Assembly: GCA_902783165.1 (NCBI GenBank)
Contig: CACZPU010000125.1
Coordinates: forward strand, 1 to 47,289
Reading direction: 5' to 3'
Length of the DNA: 47,289 bases
From: an uncultured Prevotellaceae bacterium
Lineage (GTDB): Bacteria; Bacteroidota; Bacteroidia; Bacteroidales; Bacteroidaceae
Shown one piece after another: positions 23,625 to 32,322 of the stretch. The notes under the pieces are model-generated. The model was not told the DNA's origin. It was given only the letters and a program-made list of their open reading frames with translations, and did not search any database. Each line of letters opens with the position of its first letter. Position 1 is the stretch's first letter. The position numbers were made by a program, and so were the translations under genes.

Positions 23625-25619
23625 ATGACTTTCAAAGAAGAAATTAGAATCGGAATACCCGATTCATTGCCGGAACTACAGCCGTATGATATAGAAATCA
23701 ACCATGCGCCCAAACGCAAGGATATTTTGACAGCCGAGCAGAAAAAGCTGGCATTACGCAATGCACTGCGCTATTTCCCTAAACATTTGCACGCACAACT
23801 CGCACCTGAATTTGTGGAGGAACTTCATCAATATGGAAGAATCTATATGTATCGCTACCGTCCGAGTTATCTGATGTATGCACGTCCTATCGACGAATAT
23901 CCTGCAAAGAGCCAGCAGGCTGCGGCTATCATGATGATGATTCAGAATAATCTTGACCCGAGGGTTGCCCAACATCCACACGAATTGATTACTTATGGTG
24001 GTAATGGAGCCGTTTTCCAAAACTGGGCCCAATACAGACTGGTTATGAAATATCTGAGCGAAATGACGGACGAACAAACACTTGTGATGTATAGTGGACA
24101 TCCATTAGGTCTTTTTCCCTCACACAAAAATGCACCGCGCGTGGTGGTTACCAACGGTATGGTGATTCCCAATTACAGCAAACCTGACGATTGGGAACGT
24201 GGAAATGCTATGGGCGTGACACAATATGGACAAATGACGGCAGGCTCTTATATGTACATTGGTCCTCAAGGTATTGTTCACGGTACTACCATTACCGTAT
24301 TGAATGCTGCTCGTAAAGTGGGTGGAGATAATGTGAAGCTTTTTGTCACTGCTGGATTGGGTGGCATGAGCGGCGCACAGCCAAAGGCTGGAAACATTGC
24401 AGGTGTGGTAAGTGTTACGGCAGAAATCAATCCAAAAGCTGCTCGGAAACGGTATGAGCAAGGTTGGGTGGATGAGTTGCATGAAAACCTTAACGAACTG
24501 ATTCCTGCTATCCGCAAGGCTGTGGCTGACAAACATGTTGTCTCTATGGCATATGTGGGCAATGTCGTTGACCTTTGGGAACGATTGGCTGATGAGCATA
24601 TCCACGTTGACTTGGGAAGCGACCAAACATCTCTACATAATCCATGGGCAGGAGGTTACTATCCTGTAGGACTTTCTTTGGAGGAAAGTAAGGTGATGAT
24701 GGCGGAGAATCCTGATGAGTTCAAGAAATGTGTTCAGGCTTCTTTGCGCCGACAAGTGGCAGCCATTAACAAACTGACAGCTCAGGGTATGTACTTCTTT
24801 GATTATGGCAATGCTTTCCTATTGGAGTCTGGCCGTGCAGGAGCCGATATTTTCGTAGAATGCAACGGAGAAAAGAAATTTCGCTATCCTTCCTATGTGC
24901 AGGATATCATGGGACCGATGTTTTTTGACTACGGATTCGGTCCGTTCCGATGGGTTTGCTCGTCGGGTGATGCTGAAGACTTGGCAACTACCGATCGCCT
25001 TGCTGCAAAGGTGTTGGAAGACATACGCAAACATGCTACAAACGACATAAAAGGTCAGTTGGACGATAATATTCATTGGATTATAGAGGCAGGTAAGAAT
25101 CATTTGGTAGTCGGCTCACAAGCACGCATCCTGTATGCCGATTGTGAGGGACGTACCAAGATTGCCCTCGCTTTCAATGATGCTATTAAGCGTGGCGAAC
25201 TGAAGGCTCCAGTAGTTTTGGGACGTGACCACCACGATGTGTCAGGAACAGATTCTCCTTTCCGTGAAACCTCGAATATCTATGATGGCTCACAGTTCTG
25301 TGCCGATATGGCTATACAGAATGTTATTGGTGATGCTTTCCGCGGAGCAACGTGGGTGAGTATTCACAATGGTGGCGGTGTTGGCTGGGGTGAAGTCATC
25401 AACGGTGGTTTTGGTATGGTAATAGATGGAAGTGAGGACAGTGAGCGTCATATTCGAGAGATGTTGCTTTGGGACGTGAACAATGGTATTGCTCGTAGGT
25501 CCTGGGCACGAAACAAAGGCTCGATAGATGCCATTAGACGTGAGATGGAGCGTACACCTGGTCTTTGTGTAACACTTCCCAACTTGGTGGACGACGAAAT
25601 CATTTCAGACGCTTTTTGA
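23625..25619 (+). CDS. hutU: Urocanate hydratase, long form
   Basis: This cytoplasmic enzyme hydrates urocanate to imidazolonepropionate using tightly bound NAD+ as an electrophile. At 664 aa it is close to the long, eukaryote-like type (about 676 aa) and clearly longer than the roughly 555-aa proteobacterial type. Recognisable blocks include ELITYGGNGAVFQNWAQY, LVMYSGHPLGLFPS, the NAD region VTAGLGGMSGAQPKAG, and FGPFRWVCSSGDAEDL with the catalytic Cys at residue 445. The end carries NGGGVGWGEVINGGFG. It is 94 nt after ftcD with no promoter between, so it is the second gene of the operon. Confidence 0.97.
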   Translation: MTFKEEIRIGIPDSLPELQPYDIEINHAPKRKDILTAEQKKLALRNALRYFPKHLHAQLAPEFVEELHQYGRIYMYRYRPSYLMYARPIDEYPAKSQQAAAIMMMIQNNLDPRVAQHPHELITYGGNGAVFQNWAQYRLVMKYLSEMTDEQTLVMYSGHPLGLFPSHKNAPRVVVTNGMVIPNYSKPDDWERGNAMGVTQYGQMTAGSYMYIGPQGIVHGTTITVLNAARKVGGDNVKLFVTAGLGGMSGAQPKAGNIAGVVSVTAEINPKAARKRYEQGWVDELHENLNELIPAIRKAVADKHVVSMAYVGNVVDLWERLADEHIHVDLGSDQTSLHNPWAGGYYPVGLSLEESKVMMAENPDEFKKCVQASLRRQVAAINKLTAQGMYFFDYGNAFLLESGRAGADIFVECNGEKKFRYPSYVQDIMGPMFFDYGFGPFRWVCSSGDAEDLATTDRLAAKVLEDIRKHATNDIKGQLDDNIHWIIEAGKNHLVVGSQARILYADCEGRTKIALAFNDAIKRGELKAPVVLGRDHHDVSGTDSPFRETSNIYDGSQFCADMAIQNVIGDAFRGATWVSIHNGGGVGWGEVINGGFGMVIDGSEDSERHIREMLLWDVNNGIARRSWARNKGSIDAIRREMERTPGLCVTLPNLVDDEIISDAF

Positions 25620-25706
25620 CTATAAGACATTTAATTCCAAGTGTGATATTTGGAACGTGATATCATGTTTGAATTTAATATAGTAAATACAATAATAAAT
25701 AATACA

Positions 25707-27191
25707 ATGACACACGAAATAAGTGCCGAACATCTCACCATTGAGAGAATAGGCGAAATCATATACAACAATTATAAATTAGAACTTAGTGAGGATGCCA
25801 AGCAGCGCATTCGCCGTTGCCGTTCGTACCTTGACAAGAAAATTGCCAGCAATGGCTCACCTGTATATGGTGTGACAACAGGCTTTGGTTCGCTCTGTAA
25901 TGTAAGCATCGGTAAGGATCAGTTGTCACAGCTTCAAGTGAATCTTATCAAGAGTCATGCATGTGGAACGGGTGAACGTGTTCCTAACGATATCGTAAAA
26001 ATCATGTTGTTGCTCAAAATCCAATCGCTAAGCTATGGTTATAGCGGTTGTAAATATGACACTGTGCAGAGATTGGTTCAGTTCTTCAACAACGACATCT
26101 ATCCAGTTGTTTACAAACAAGGTTCTCTTGGCGCTTCGGGCGACCTAGTGCCTTTAGCCCATTTGTGCCTCCCGCTGATAGGACTAGGTGAGGTGGAGTA
26201 TCAAGGTAAGGTTATTTCTGGTGAAGAAATTTTGCGAAAAAAGCGCTGGAAGCCAATAGAATTGGCTTCCAAGGAGGGACTTGCCCTGCTGAACGGAACT
26301 CAGAATATGAGCGCTTTTGCTGTATGGGCATTGCTTCAGGCAGAGCGCTTGAGTAAATGGGCAGACAAGATTGCCGCCATGTCGCTTGATGCTTATGATG
26401 GTCGTATTGAGCCATTTACTCATGCTGTGCATGTGGTTCGGCCCCATCTCGGACAGATTGAAACAGCCAAACGTATGCGCGAACTATTGGAAGGAAGCCA
26501 GATTATTAATTCCATCAAAGCACACGTACAAGACCCATATTCGTTCCGTTGCGTTCCTCAGGTGCATGGTGCAGTGAAAGATACAATCCGGTATGTTAAA
26601 TCGGTTGTTGATACTGAAATTAATTCTGCTACAGACAATCCTACTGTGTGTCCGGATGAAGACTTGATTATCTCTGCTGGTAACTTCCATGGAGAGCCTA
26701 TAGCCTTGCCTATAGACTTCTTGAGCATTGCCATGAGCGAATTGGCTGATATCTCAGAACGCCGTATCTATCGTTTGGTTTCTGGTACTCGGGGACTTCC
26801 TAGTTTTTTGGTGGCAAATCCCGGTGTGAACAGTGGGTTTATGATTACTCAATACACAGCCGCATCGGTGGTCAGTCTTAATAAGAGCCTTGCCATGCCA
26901 TCGTCAGTTGATAGTATACCTTCATGCCAAGACCAGGAAGACCTTGTCAGTATGGGCGCGAATGCTGCTATTAAATTGTATAAAGTGATTCTTAATACAG
27001 AGCGGGTGTTGGCTATTGAATTGTTTAATGCTGCTCAAGCTCTCGATTTTCGTCTTCCATTGAAATCGTCTGCAGAACTGGTAGAATTGCATGATGAATT
27101 CCGAAAGGTGGTTCCATTCATACTCAATGATGAGTTGATGTATCCGCATATAGAAAGTGCCATTCAATTCATACGTGAACATGATGCGTGA
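25707..27191 (+). CDS. hutH: Histidine ammonia-lyase
   Basis: This enzyme removes ammonia from L-histidine to give trans-urocanate, the first step of histidine catabolism. From MTHEIS the product is 494 aa. The Ala143-Ser144-Gly145 triad in GSLGASGDLVPLAH forms the MIO electrophile by self-cyclisation. Other family blocks are YGVTTGFGSL, NGTQNMSAF, RCVPQVHGAVKDT, SATDNPTV and QDQEDLVSMG. I chose 25707 over an open frame to 25650, since the extra 19 residues are low-complexity (many Asn and Ile) and absent from the family. It is the last gene of the operon, with a terminator 34 nt after the stop. Confidence 0.96.
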   Translation: MTHEISAEHLTIERIGEIIYNNYKLELSEDAKQRIRRCRSYLDKKIASNGSPVYGVTTGFGSLCNVSIGKDQLSQLQVNLIKSHACGTGERVPNDIVKIMLLLKIQSLSYGYSGCKYDTVQRLVQFFNNDIYPVVYKQGSLGASGDLVPLAHLCLPLIGLGEVEYQGKVISGEEILRKKRWKPIELASKEGLALLNGTQNMSAFAVWALLQAERLSKWADKIAAMSLDAYDGRIEPFTHAVHVVRPHLGQIETAKRMRELLEGSQIINSIKAHVQDPYSFRCVPQVHGAVKDTIRYVKSVVDTEINSATDNPTVCPDEDLIISAGNFHGEPIALPIDFLSIAMSELADISERRIYRLVSGTRGLPSFLVANPGVNSGFMITQYTAASVVSLNKSLAMPSSVDSIPSCQDQEDLVSMGANAAIKLYKVILNTERVLAIELFNAAQALDFRLPLKSSAELVELHDEFRKVVPFILNDELMYPHIESAIQFIREHDA

Positions 27192-27224
27192 CAGGTATTA
27201 AGTCTAGAAAGTAAAAAATAATTC

Positions 27225-27262
27225 CGGCTCTTCCCGATAGTTTGTAACTGAAGGAAGGGCCG
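27225..27262 (+). terminator. Terminator of the hut operon
   Basis: CGGCTCTTCC (27225-27234) pairs with GGAAGGGCCG (27253-27262), ten pairs including one G-U, around an 18-nt loop, followed by TTTCAT. It closes the hut operon before the convergent HD gene. Confidence 0.65.
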
Positions 27263-27356
27263 TTTCATATTAATAATCAGATAAGTGAAACTTGGGGAAA
27301 TATAAGCTGAGGCTTGGAACGGATACGAGTATCTGACTTTTATGAATGAATAAAGG

Positions 27357-27950
27357 TTATCCGAATAACTTTTCCCATTCACGGAAACGTAGGACCCCAG
27401 CTTCGCCAAATTTCGCCAAACTTCTTTCTGCCTGTTCCTTAGTCTTTTCCACATCAAGTCGGGTTTTTGAGAAGAACTTGTCAGCATAGCAAATAAGTTT
27501 TTCTTCGAGTGTTTCTGGAATAAAAGGCTCCCATTGTTCGGGATAATTACCGATAGCAGATGATGTGTCTAAACAGGGTTTGGGGGGGAGCTTGATGGGA
27601 AGATGCTGTGTGATGATATCTCTTACAGATAGTCCGGCACCAGTATGCCTTTCACATACACGAGCATGGAGTGGAAATCCTTCGGATCGTAAAATCTCCG
27701 CACCAATCCTACCATGACAAATGTATGGTTCTGTACCAAAGCATTGAATACTTTTTGCATCACAACGAAAAATTCCAATGTCGTGAAGCATGGCAGCCTC
27801 TTCTACAAACTGGCGATCTAAGTTTAGTTCGGAGTGCTTATCGCATATAAGTAATGCTTTTTGGGCAACACAACGACTATGAATAAGGAGAATGCGTTTT
27901 AACGCATTCTCCTCTTCGTAATACTTGTTAATGATTTTGTTGTAATCCAT
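27357..27950 (-). CDS. HD-domain phosphohydrolase
   Basis: The 197-aa protein carries an HD metal-dependent phosphohydrolase fold, with His24, the His56-Asp57 doublet in EAAMLHDIGIF, and later ligands His79 and His102. The family acts on nucleotides and other phosphate esters; this short standalone type has no firmly known substrate. Its ATG overlaps the stop of the carboxyltransferase-like gene (TAATG), so the two should be translated together from one mRNA. That link suggests a shared metabolic job, but the sequence does not say which. Confidence 0.85.
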   Translation of the reverse strand: MDYNKIINKYYEEENALKRILLIHSRCVAQKALLICDKHSELNLDRQFVEEAAMLHDIGIFRCDAKSIQCFGTEPYICHGRIGAEILRSEGFPLHARVCERHTGAGLSVRDIITQHLPIKLPPKPCLDTSSAIGNYPEQWEPFIPETLEEKLICYADKFFSKTRLDVEKTKEQAERSLAKFGEAGVLRFREWEKLFG

Positions 27951-29728
27951 TATTCTGCATGATCACGTTCAATCCAGGCTAGAGTCTGACCCTTCTGAAC
28001 TTTTGCACCTTGTTTAGCCACTATCTCAACAAGTTTGCCACCAAGGGCAGCTGGAATTTCGGTAATTTCGCCCCAAGGAGTTTGGATGTAGCAGAATGTC
28101 TGTCCTTCCTTGTAAGTCTGGCCGATGAATGGCTCAACACATGGAGCGCATTCGCCGTCACCGTTGAACTCGTAATAAATCTGGCCTTTCACAGGAGCAA
28201 CCAATGCATCGGCCTTTGCATGCTTGAACTCAGCAATTTTCTCGGGAGACAAGCTTGCTCCTAGCTTCTGATCCTTCATCTTCTGTAAGTCGGCAAGGAA
28301 GTTCTTCTTGGCCTGACCGCTCTTGAAGTTACGATACTGCTCGGGGTGCATGGCCAACTCGTAGAGTTCTTCGTCATCCTGACCATATTCCCATCCATTT
28401 TCGTCCATTTCTTTTCGGAAGTCGTCCAATGCGTTTGGAATAAGTGTGCGTGGGTCGGCGTCGGTAAACTCACGACCTTGCTGTTTGGCAAGTTCGACAA
28501 TTTCGGGAGCAATAGTTCCTGGTATTTTTCCACTTTTTCCGAGAATCATTCCCCACATAGCATCGTCCATCATCACGAAGCGGCCTTTGCCTTGTGCCAT
28601 GGTAAGCAGATTCATCAGAGCGATGTTCTTCACATACTGGCTGAATGGAGTTACCAATGGAGGATATCCAACACGTGGCCACACATAAGCTACCTCGTCG
28701 AACAGTTTCACGAGCATGTCGTCTGTGCTGAGCTCGGGCTCGCCTTTAGCCTTCAGTGTCTTGTTGATGATTGAATGAATGCCTGCAAGGTCGGCCATCA
28801 TAGAACCCATCATACCACCAGGGAGACCGCAACCGAGCAGGAGAGAACTCATCAGTTTGTTTCCTGGATTGATAAAGTATCCCAACCAGTCATCAATGAA
28901 TTCCTGAGTCAAGGCACGTGCACGCATGTAGGCGTTCATGTTAATATCTTTCACTTCGAAACCTTCGTGTTTCAGCATGCTTTGAACGGAGATGATATCT
29001 GGATGAACTTTACCCCAAGACAATGGCTCGATAGCTGTATCAATTACATCGGCACCGTTGTTGCAAACTTCTAGGATAGATGCCATAGACAGACCGGGAC
29101 CTGAGTGCCCGTGATACTGGACAATGATATCGGGATGTTTAGTCTTTATGGCCTTAGTCAGTGCACCGAGAAGTGCTGGTTGTCCTATACCGGCCATATC
29201 CTTCAGACAGATTTCCTCTGCGCCTGCAGCAATAACTTGCTCAGCAATATTAGCATAATAATCTACAGTATGAACAGGTGACGTGGTAATACACAGGGTT
29301 GCTTGTGGTGTCATGCCAGCAGCCTTTGCCCATTTCACAGAAGGGATAATGTTACGTACATCGTTCAAACCACAGAAAATACGTGGGATGTCAACACCCT
29401 GTGCGTGCTTAACTTTGTATTGTAATTCGCGAACATCATCGGGAACGGGATACATGCGAAGAGCGTTGAGACCGCGGTCAAGCATGTGTGTTTTTATACC
29501 CACTTCATTGAATGGCTTACAGAATGCGCGTACGGCAGCGTTAGGATTCTCACCTGCAAGAAGGTTTACCTGCTCAAAAGCACCGCCATTAGTCTCAACA
29601 CGGTCGAATACACCCATGTCGATAATTGCTGGTGCTACGCGTTCCAACTGGTCTTTGCGGGGCTGGAATTTTCCTGAACTCTGCCACATGTCACGATAGA
29701 CAAGGCTAAACTGGATTTTCTTTTTCAT
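27950..29728 (-). CDS. OadA/PycB-like carboxyltransferase with a biotinyl-like domain lacking the lysine
   Basis: The 592-aa protein has a DRE-TIM barrel carboxyltransferase domain followed by a conserved PYC/OADA domain and a short biotinyl-like end. Relatives move CO2 between biotin and a keto acid (oxaloacetate decarboxylase alpha, pyruvate carboxylase B, transcarboxylase 5S). The carbamylated-lysine motif is present (CLKDMAG, Lys176), as are metal ligands in QYHGHSGPG (His206, His208) and the PYC/OADA block GYPPLVTPFSQ. The N-terminal motif usually read as LRDAHQS is YRDMWQS here. In the C-terminal domain the AMKM site is replaced by a QTPWGEI stretch, so there is no lysine for biotin. 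It may work with a separate biotin carrier, or without biotin. No biotin carboxylase, membrane beta subunit or carrier gene is nearby. Confidence 0.8.
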   Translation of the reverse strand: MKKKIQFSLVYRDMWQSSGKFQPRKDQLERVAPAIIDMGVFDRVETNGGAFEQVNLLAGENPNAAVRAFCKPFNEVGIKTHMLDRGLNALRMYPVPDDVRELQYKVKHAQGVDIPRIFCGLNDVRNIIPSVKWAKAAGMTPQATLCITTSPVHTVDYYANIAEQVIAAGAEEICLKDMAGIGQPALLGALTKAIKTKHPDIIVQYHGHSGPGLSMASILEVCNNGADVIDTAIEPLSWGKVHPDIISVQSMLKHEGFEVKDINMNAYMRARALTQEFIDDWLGYFINPGNKLMSSLLLGCGLPGGMMGSMMADLAGIHSIINKTLKAKGEPELSTDDMLVKLFDEVAYVWPRVGYPPLVTPFSQYVKNIALMNLLTMAQGKGRFVMMDDAMWGMILGKSGKIPGTIAPEIVELAKQQGREFTDADPRTLIPNALDDFRKEMDENGWEYGQDDEELYELAMHPEQYRNFKSGQAKKNFLADLQKMKDQKLGASLSPEKIAEFKHAKADALVAPVKGQIYYEFNGDGECAPCVEPFIGQTYKEGQTFCYIQTPWGEITEIPAALGGKLVEIVAKQGAKVQKGQTLAWIERDHAE

Positions 29729-29807
29729 GATAAATCAAATCGTTAAAATAGTTGATACGTTTATTTCGTTTTTAGTTCTATTATTCTTCTTTCGTGTATA
29801 TTATCTG

Positions 29808-29815
29808 CAAATATA
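29808..29815 (-). promoter_or_regulatory. Possible -7 box for the carboxyltransferase-HD operon
   Basis: The minus strand reads TATATTTG (29815-29808), 80 nt upstream of the start. A TTCG 19 nt further upstream is one base off TTTG. Confidence 0.5.
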
Positions 29816-29859
29816 ATTATTTTTTTCTTAATGACGAATGAAATAATTGATTTTTTAAC

Positions 29860-29867
29860 TATCTTTG
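29860..29867 (+). promoter_or_regulatory. Possible -7 box for the lipoprotein gene
   Basis: TATCTTTG, 18 nt before the ATG at 29886. No good -33 box is visible at the usual distance. Confidence 0.5.
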
Positions 29868-29885
29868 CATCATAATATTTAAATA

Positions 29886-30641
29886 ATGAAGGATTTTTGC
29901 TCATTTATCATGGTTATTATTGCATTTTTGTGCTTTAGTTGCCATAACGAACCTAAGGTGCCCGCCCAAGATAAAACGATTGGTACGAGTACTAATATTG
30001 AAGGTGATAGTACTCTATACGGGCTAGCATGTGACGGCTGTACAGATTCTGTGTTGGTTTTCTTGCCTGGTAAGGGTGGTGATCCGATTACCTATGACAT
30101 TATAGACGCTACGATGCATAGGAAGATTATTGGAAAACCAAAGGTTGGCGACTGGGTGGCAGTGATTCTCAATGGTCAAGACCCAGAGAAAGCCGACATG
30201 GTGATTAACTTGGATGAACTGAAAGGAACTTGGGTAGAACAAAAGATGCCAGTGGAGCGCCATCGAATGGTGCAGTCTGCCGTCACTCCAGAAGAGAAAA
30301 TGATTCAAGACTCTATTATCAAATCGCTGATGAAGCCTATAGAAATAGGTTTCTCACTGAAACGCCATTACACGGCTCAACCTTATGGTATGCGCCGTAG
30401 GTCTGCAAATGCCGATAAGAATAGTCCTGTGATTTTCCCATCACCAAAGTTTTATACAGAGTGGCATGTCTTTAATGGCAAACTTGTACTTACTATAGGT
30501 GACCCTCGGTCGTTGGGAAAATCGGATACCTCAAAGCAGAATGTTTTAGGGCATGACACAATTGATTTCGTCCTGATGACGAAAGATTCGCTCAGGTTGA
30601 AGCACAAGGATGGAGAAAGAGGCTATTACAGAAAAAAATAG
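29886..30641 (+). CDS. Putative lipoprotein with a lipocalin-like C-terminal part
   Basis: The 251-aa protein starts with a hydrophobic signal ending in FLCFSC (Cys19), a plausible though imperfect lipobox, so it is probably anchored in a membrane and faces the periplasm or surface. No enzyme motif is seen. The first half has a small beta-rich module with LACDGCTDSVLVFLPGKGG. The second half (about residues 105-245) begins LKGTWVEQKM and alternates strands (WHVFNGKLVLTI, TIDFVLMTKDSLRLKHKDG), resembling the lipocalin-like domains of Bacteroidota lipoproteins. I do not recognise a specific function. It converges on queF with only 26 nt between stops. Confidence 0.75.
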   Translation: MKDFCSFIMVIIAFLCFSCHNEPKVPAQDKTIGTSTNIEGDSTLYGLACDGCTDSVLVFLPGKGGDPITYDIIDATMHRKIIGKPKVGDWVAVILNGQDPEKADMVINLDELKGTWVEQKMPVERHRMVQSAVTPEEKMIQDSIIKSLMKPIEIGFSLKRHYTAQPYGMRRRSANADKNSPVIFPSPKFYTEWHVFNGKLVLTIGDPRSLGKSDTSKQNVLGHDTIDFVLMTKDSLRLKHKDGERGYYRKK

Positions 30642-30667
30642 ATATGGGACTATGTTAAGAAAGGTGA

Positions 30668-31165
30668 TTAAATACCCATGTTATGACTGATAAATCGTTT
30701 TTTTGCCAACTCCTCATACTTGGTTCCTGGGATTCCATAATTTGCATATGGCCAAATGCTAATACCTCCACGCGGAGTGAATTTCCCCATCACTTCGATA
30801 TATTTGGGTTTCATTAATTTCTTTAGGTCTTTCATAATGATGTTCACACAGTCTTCGTGAAAATCACCATGATTACGAAAACTGAACAGGTATAATTTTA
30901 GGCTTTTGCTCTCAACCATTCTTTTGTCGGGAATATACATAATAATGATTTCTGCAAAATCTGGCTGACCTGTAATAGGGCATACTGTGGTGAACTCAGG
31001 ACAGTTGAACTGCACCCAATAATCATTGTCTAGATGCTTGTTCTCGAAGGTTTCCAGAACTTTGGGATCGTAATTTGTAACGTAGTTTGTTGTCTCTCCT
31101 AATGCACGAAGACCTTCCTCTTTTCTAGAAGTGTTTTTGTTTTTGATTTCAAATTGTTCTTTCAT
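30668..31165 (-). CDS. queF: NADPH-dependent 7-cyano-7-deazaguanine reductase
   Basis: This enzyme reduces the nitrile preQ0 to the amine preQ1 on the way to queuosine, the modified base at the wobble position of GUN tRNAs. The 165-aa, unimodular type has the nucleophile Cys62 in [11 protein letters not shown] and the NADPH-binding QueF motif [16 protein letters not shown] (residues 85-100), then FHED. The other Cys of the pair region is Cys55 in NCPEF. The leader holds a preQ1-I riboswitch ending 2 nt before the ATG, so product feedback on translation is expected. No other queuosine gene is in the window. Confidence 0.97.
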   Translation of the reverse strand: MKEQFEIKNKNTSRKEEGLRALGETTNYVTNYDPKVLETFENKHLDNDYWVQFNCPEFTTVCPITGQPDFAEIIIMYIPDKRMVESKSLKLYLFSFRNHGDFHEDCVNIIMKDLKKLMKPKYIEVMGKFTPRGGISIWPYANYGIPGTKYEELAKKRFISHNMGI

Positions 31166-31167
31166 TT

Positions 31168-31202
31168 CTTTGTTTTGTTAAAGGGGGTTAGCAACTACCC
31201 CT
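31168..31202 (-). promoter_or_regulatory. preQ1-I riboswitch controlling queF
   Basis: The minus strand reads AGGGG (31202-31198), a 10-nt loop UAGUUGCUAA, an unpaired C (31187), CCCCU (31186-31182), then UUAACAAAACAAAG (to about 31168). P1 is AGGGG/CCCCU and the lone C matches the preQ1-contacting C of the class. The loop UUG (31194-31192) can pair with CAA (31172-31170) to make the pseudoknot. The tail UUAACAAAACAA equals, as I recall it, that of the well-studied Thermoanaerobacter riboswitch. The aptamer lies between the antiporter stop and the queF ATG, with the tail right at the start codon, which implies control of translation. Confidence 0.88.
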
Positions 31203-31208
31203 GAGATA

Positions 31209-32141
31209 TTAAAGAACATTGTAAACAAGCCAGCCAATATAACCCACATACAATGTGGTGAGCAAAGCTCCTTCCCAACGTTCCACCTTAAATTTAGTAT
31301 AACTGAACATCCACAGCAACAGCATACTTCCAAGCAAAGCAATTAAGTCGACTGTTGTGATGCTATGTATATCCATTGGAAGTACTATTCCAGTAATGCC
31401 AATAATCATTAGAATGTTGAAAACATTTGAACCAATCACATTGCCTATGGCGATAGCCGACCTGCCCTTGCGAGCAGCAACAACACTTGTAGCCAGTTCA
31501 GGAAGTGATGTGCCTAATGCAACTATAGTAAGGCCAATAACTGCATCGCTTACGCCCCAAGAACGCGCTACGGCCGTTGAACCTTCTACAAATATGTGGC
31601 TACCTCCAACAAGGCAGAGTAGGCCGAGAATTATCAGACCAGCTGCTTTCCATGGGTTCATGTTTTCAATTTTCACGTCATCTGCAAGTGTGGTCTCTCC
31701 TTTTATTCCCATTCTCACAGTATAGGCAATAAAGATTAGAAAACCTACAAACAATAGGAATGCATCGAAGCGCGACACTTCACCATCTAAGCAAAAAGCC
31801 AAAAGTGCAATGGATGCGACCAAAGCGAAAGGAATGTCCTTTCGCACAGTGCTCCTGCTGATAATCATCGGTGCCACCAAAGCAGATATTCCCACAATCA
31901 TCAAAGTGTTGAAAAGGTTTGAACCGATAATGTTACCCACAGCCATATCGGAAGTACCTTTGACGGCAGACATCAGGGACACGAAGAATTCAGGCATGGA
32001 TGTTCCCATAGCCACCACAGTAAGACCAATAACGATCTGAGGGATATTCATTCGATGAGCCAATGATGTGGCTCCATCGGTAAGACGGTCAGCACCCCAT
32101 AAAACAAGTACCGCCCCAATGATAATCAGCAAATAATTCAT
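31209..32141 (-). CDS. Calcium/sodium antiporter (CaCA family, YrbG-like)
   Basis: This inner-membrane exchanger of the CaCA family has about ten membrane segments in 310 aa. The two alpha-repeats are clear: VVAMGTSMPEFFVSLMSA with GNIIGSNLFNTLMIVG (about residues 45-90), and VALGTSLPELATSVVAA with GNVIGSNVFNILMIIG (about 205-250). Each contains the acidic residue and the SN pair that form the ion site. I chose the ATG at 32141 (MNYLLIIIG) because the longer frame from 32180 would begin upstream of the promoter. queF follows after the riboswitch, so the two may share mRNA. The transported ion is inferred from family only. Confidence 0.93.
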   Translation of the reverse strand: MNYLLIIIGAVLVLWGADRLTDGATSLAHRMNIPQIVIGLTVVAMGTSMPEFFVSLMSAVKGTSDMAVGNIIGSNLFNTLMIVGISALVAPMIISRSTVRKDIPFALVASIALLAFCLDGEVSRFDAFLLFVGFLIFIAYTVRMGIKGETTLADDVKIENMNPWKAAGLIILGLLCLVGGSHIFVEGSTAVARSWGVSDAVIGLTIVALGTSLPELATSVVAARKGRSAIAIGNVIGSNVFNILMIIGITGIVLPMDIHSITTVDLIALLGSMLLLWMFSYTKFKVERWEGALLTTLYVGYIGWLVYNVL

Positions 32142-32149
32142 TTCGGCTA

Positions 32150-32181
32150 CAAAGTTACGAAATAACGTGGGAAAAGCCAAA
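32150..32181 (-). promoter_or_regulatory. Promoter of the antiporter(-queF) unit, almost leaderless
   Basis: On the minus strand TTTG (32181-32178), a 20-nt spacer and TAACTTTG (32157-32150) match the consensus. The box ends only 8 nt before the ATG at 32141, so the 5' leader should be just a few nucleotides. Confidence 0.8.
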
Positions 32182-32322
32182 TTTCTTCACTCATTTTTCA
32201 AAATAGCTGTTTTCTTATGGTCATGGCTGGAACCATTTTGGTTTCATCTCGAATCGGTTATTCACGAAGAAAAAGTAAAACAGTTGACTTTTTTATGAAC
32301 AAAAACAAGAAAAATTTTTGCT

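Noticed and set aside
32181-32322. A small hairpin (GGAACC/GGTTTC) before the symporter gene as a riboswitch
   Set aside because: It is six pairs with one G-U and has no conserved riboswitch core.
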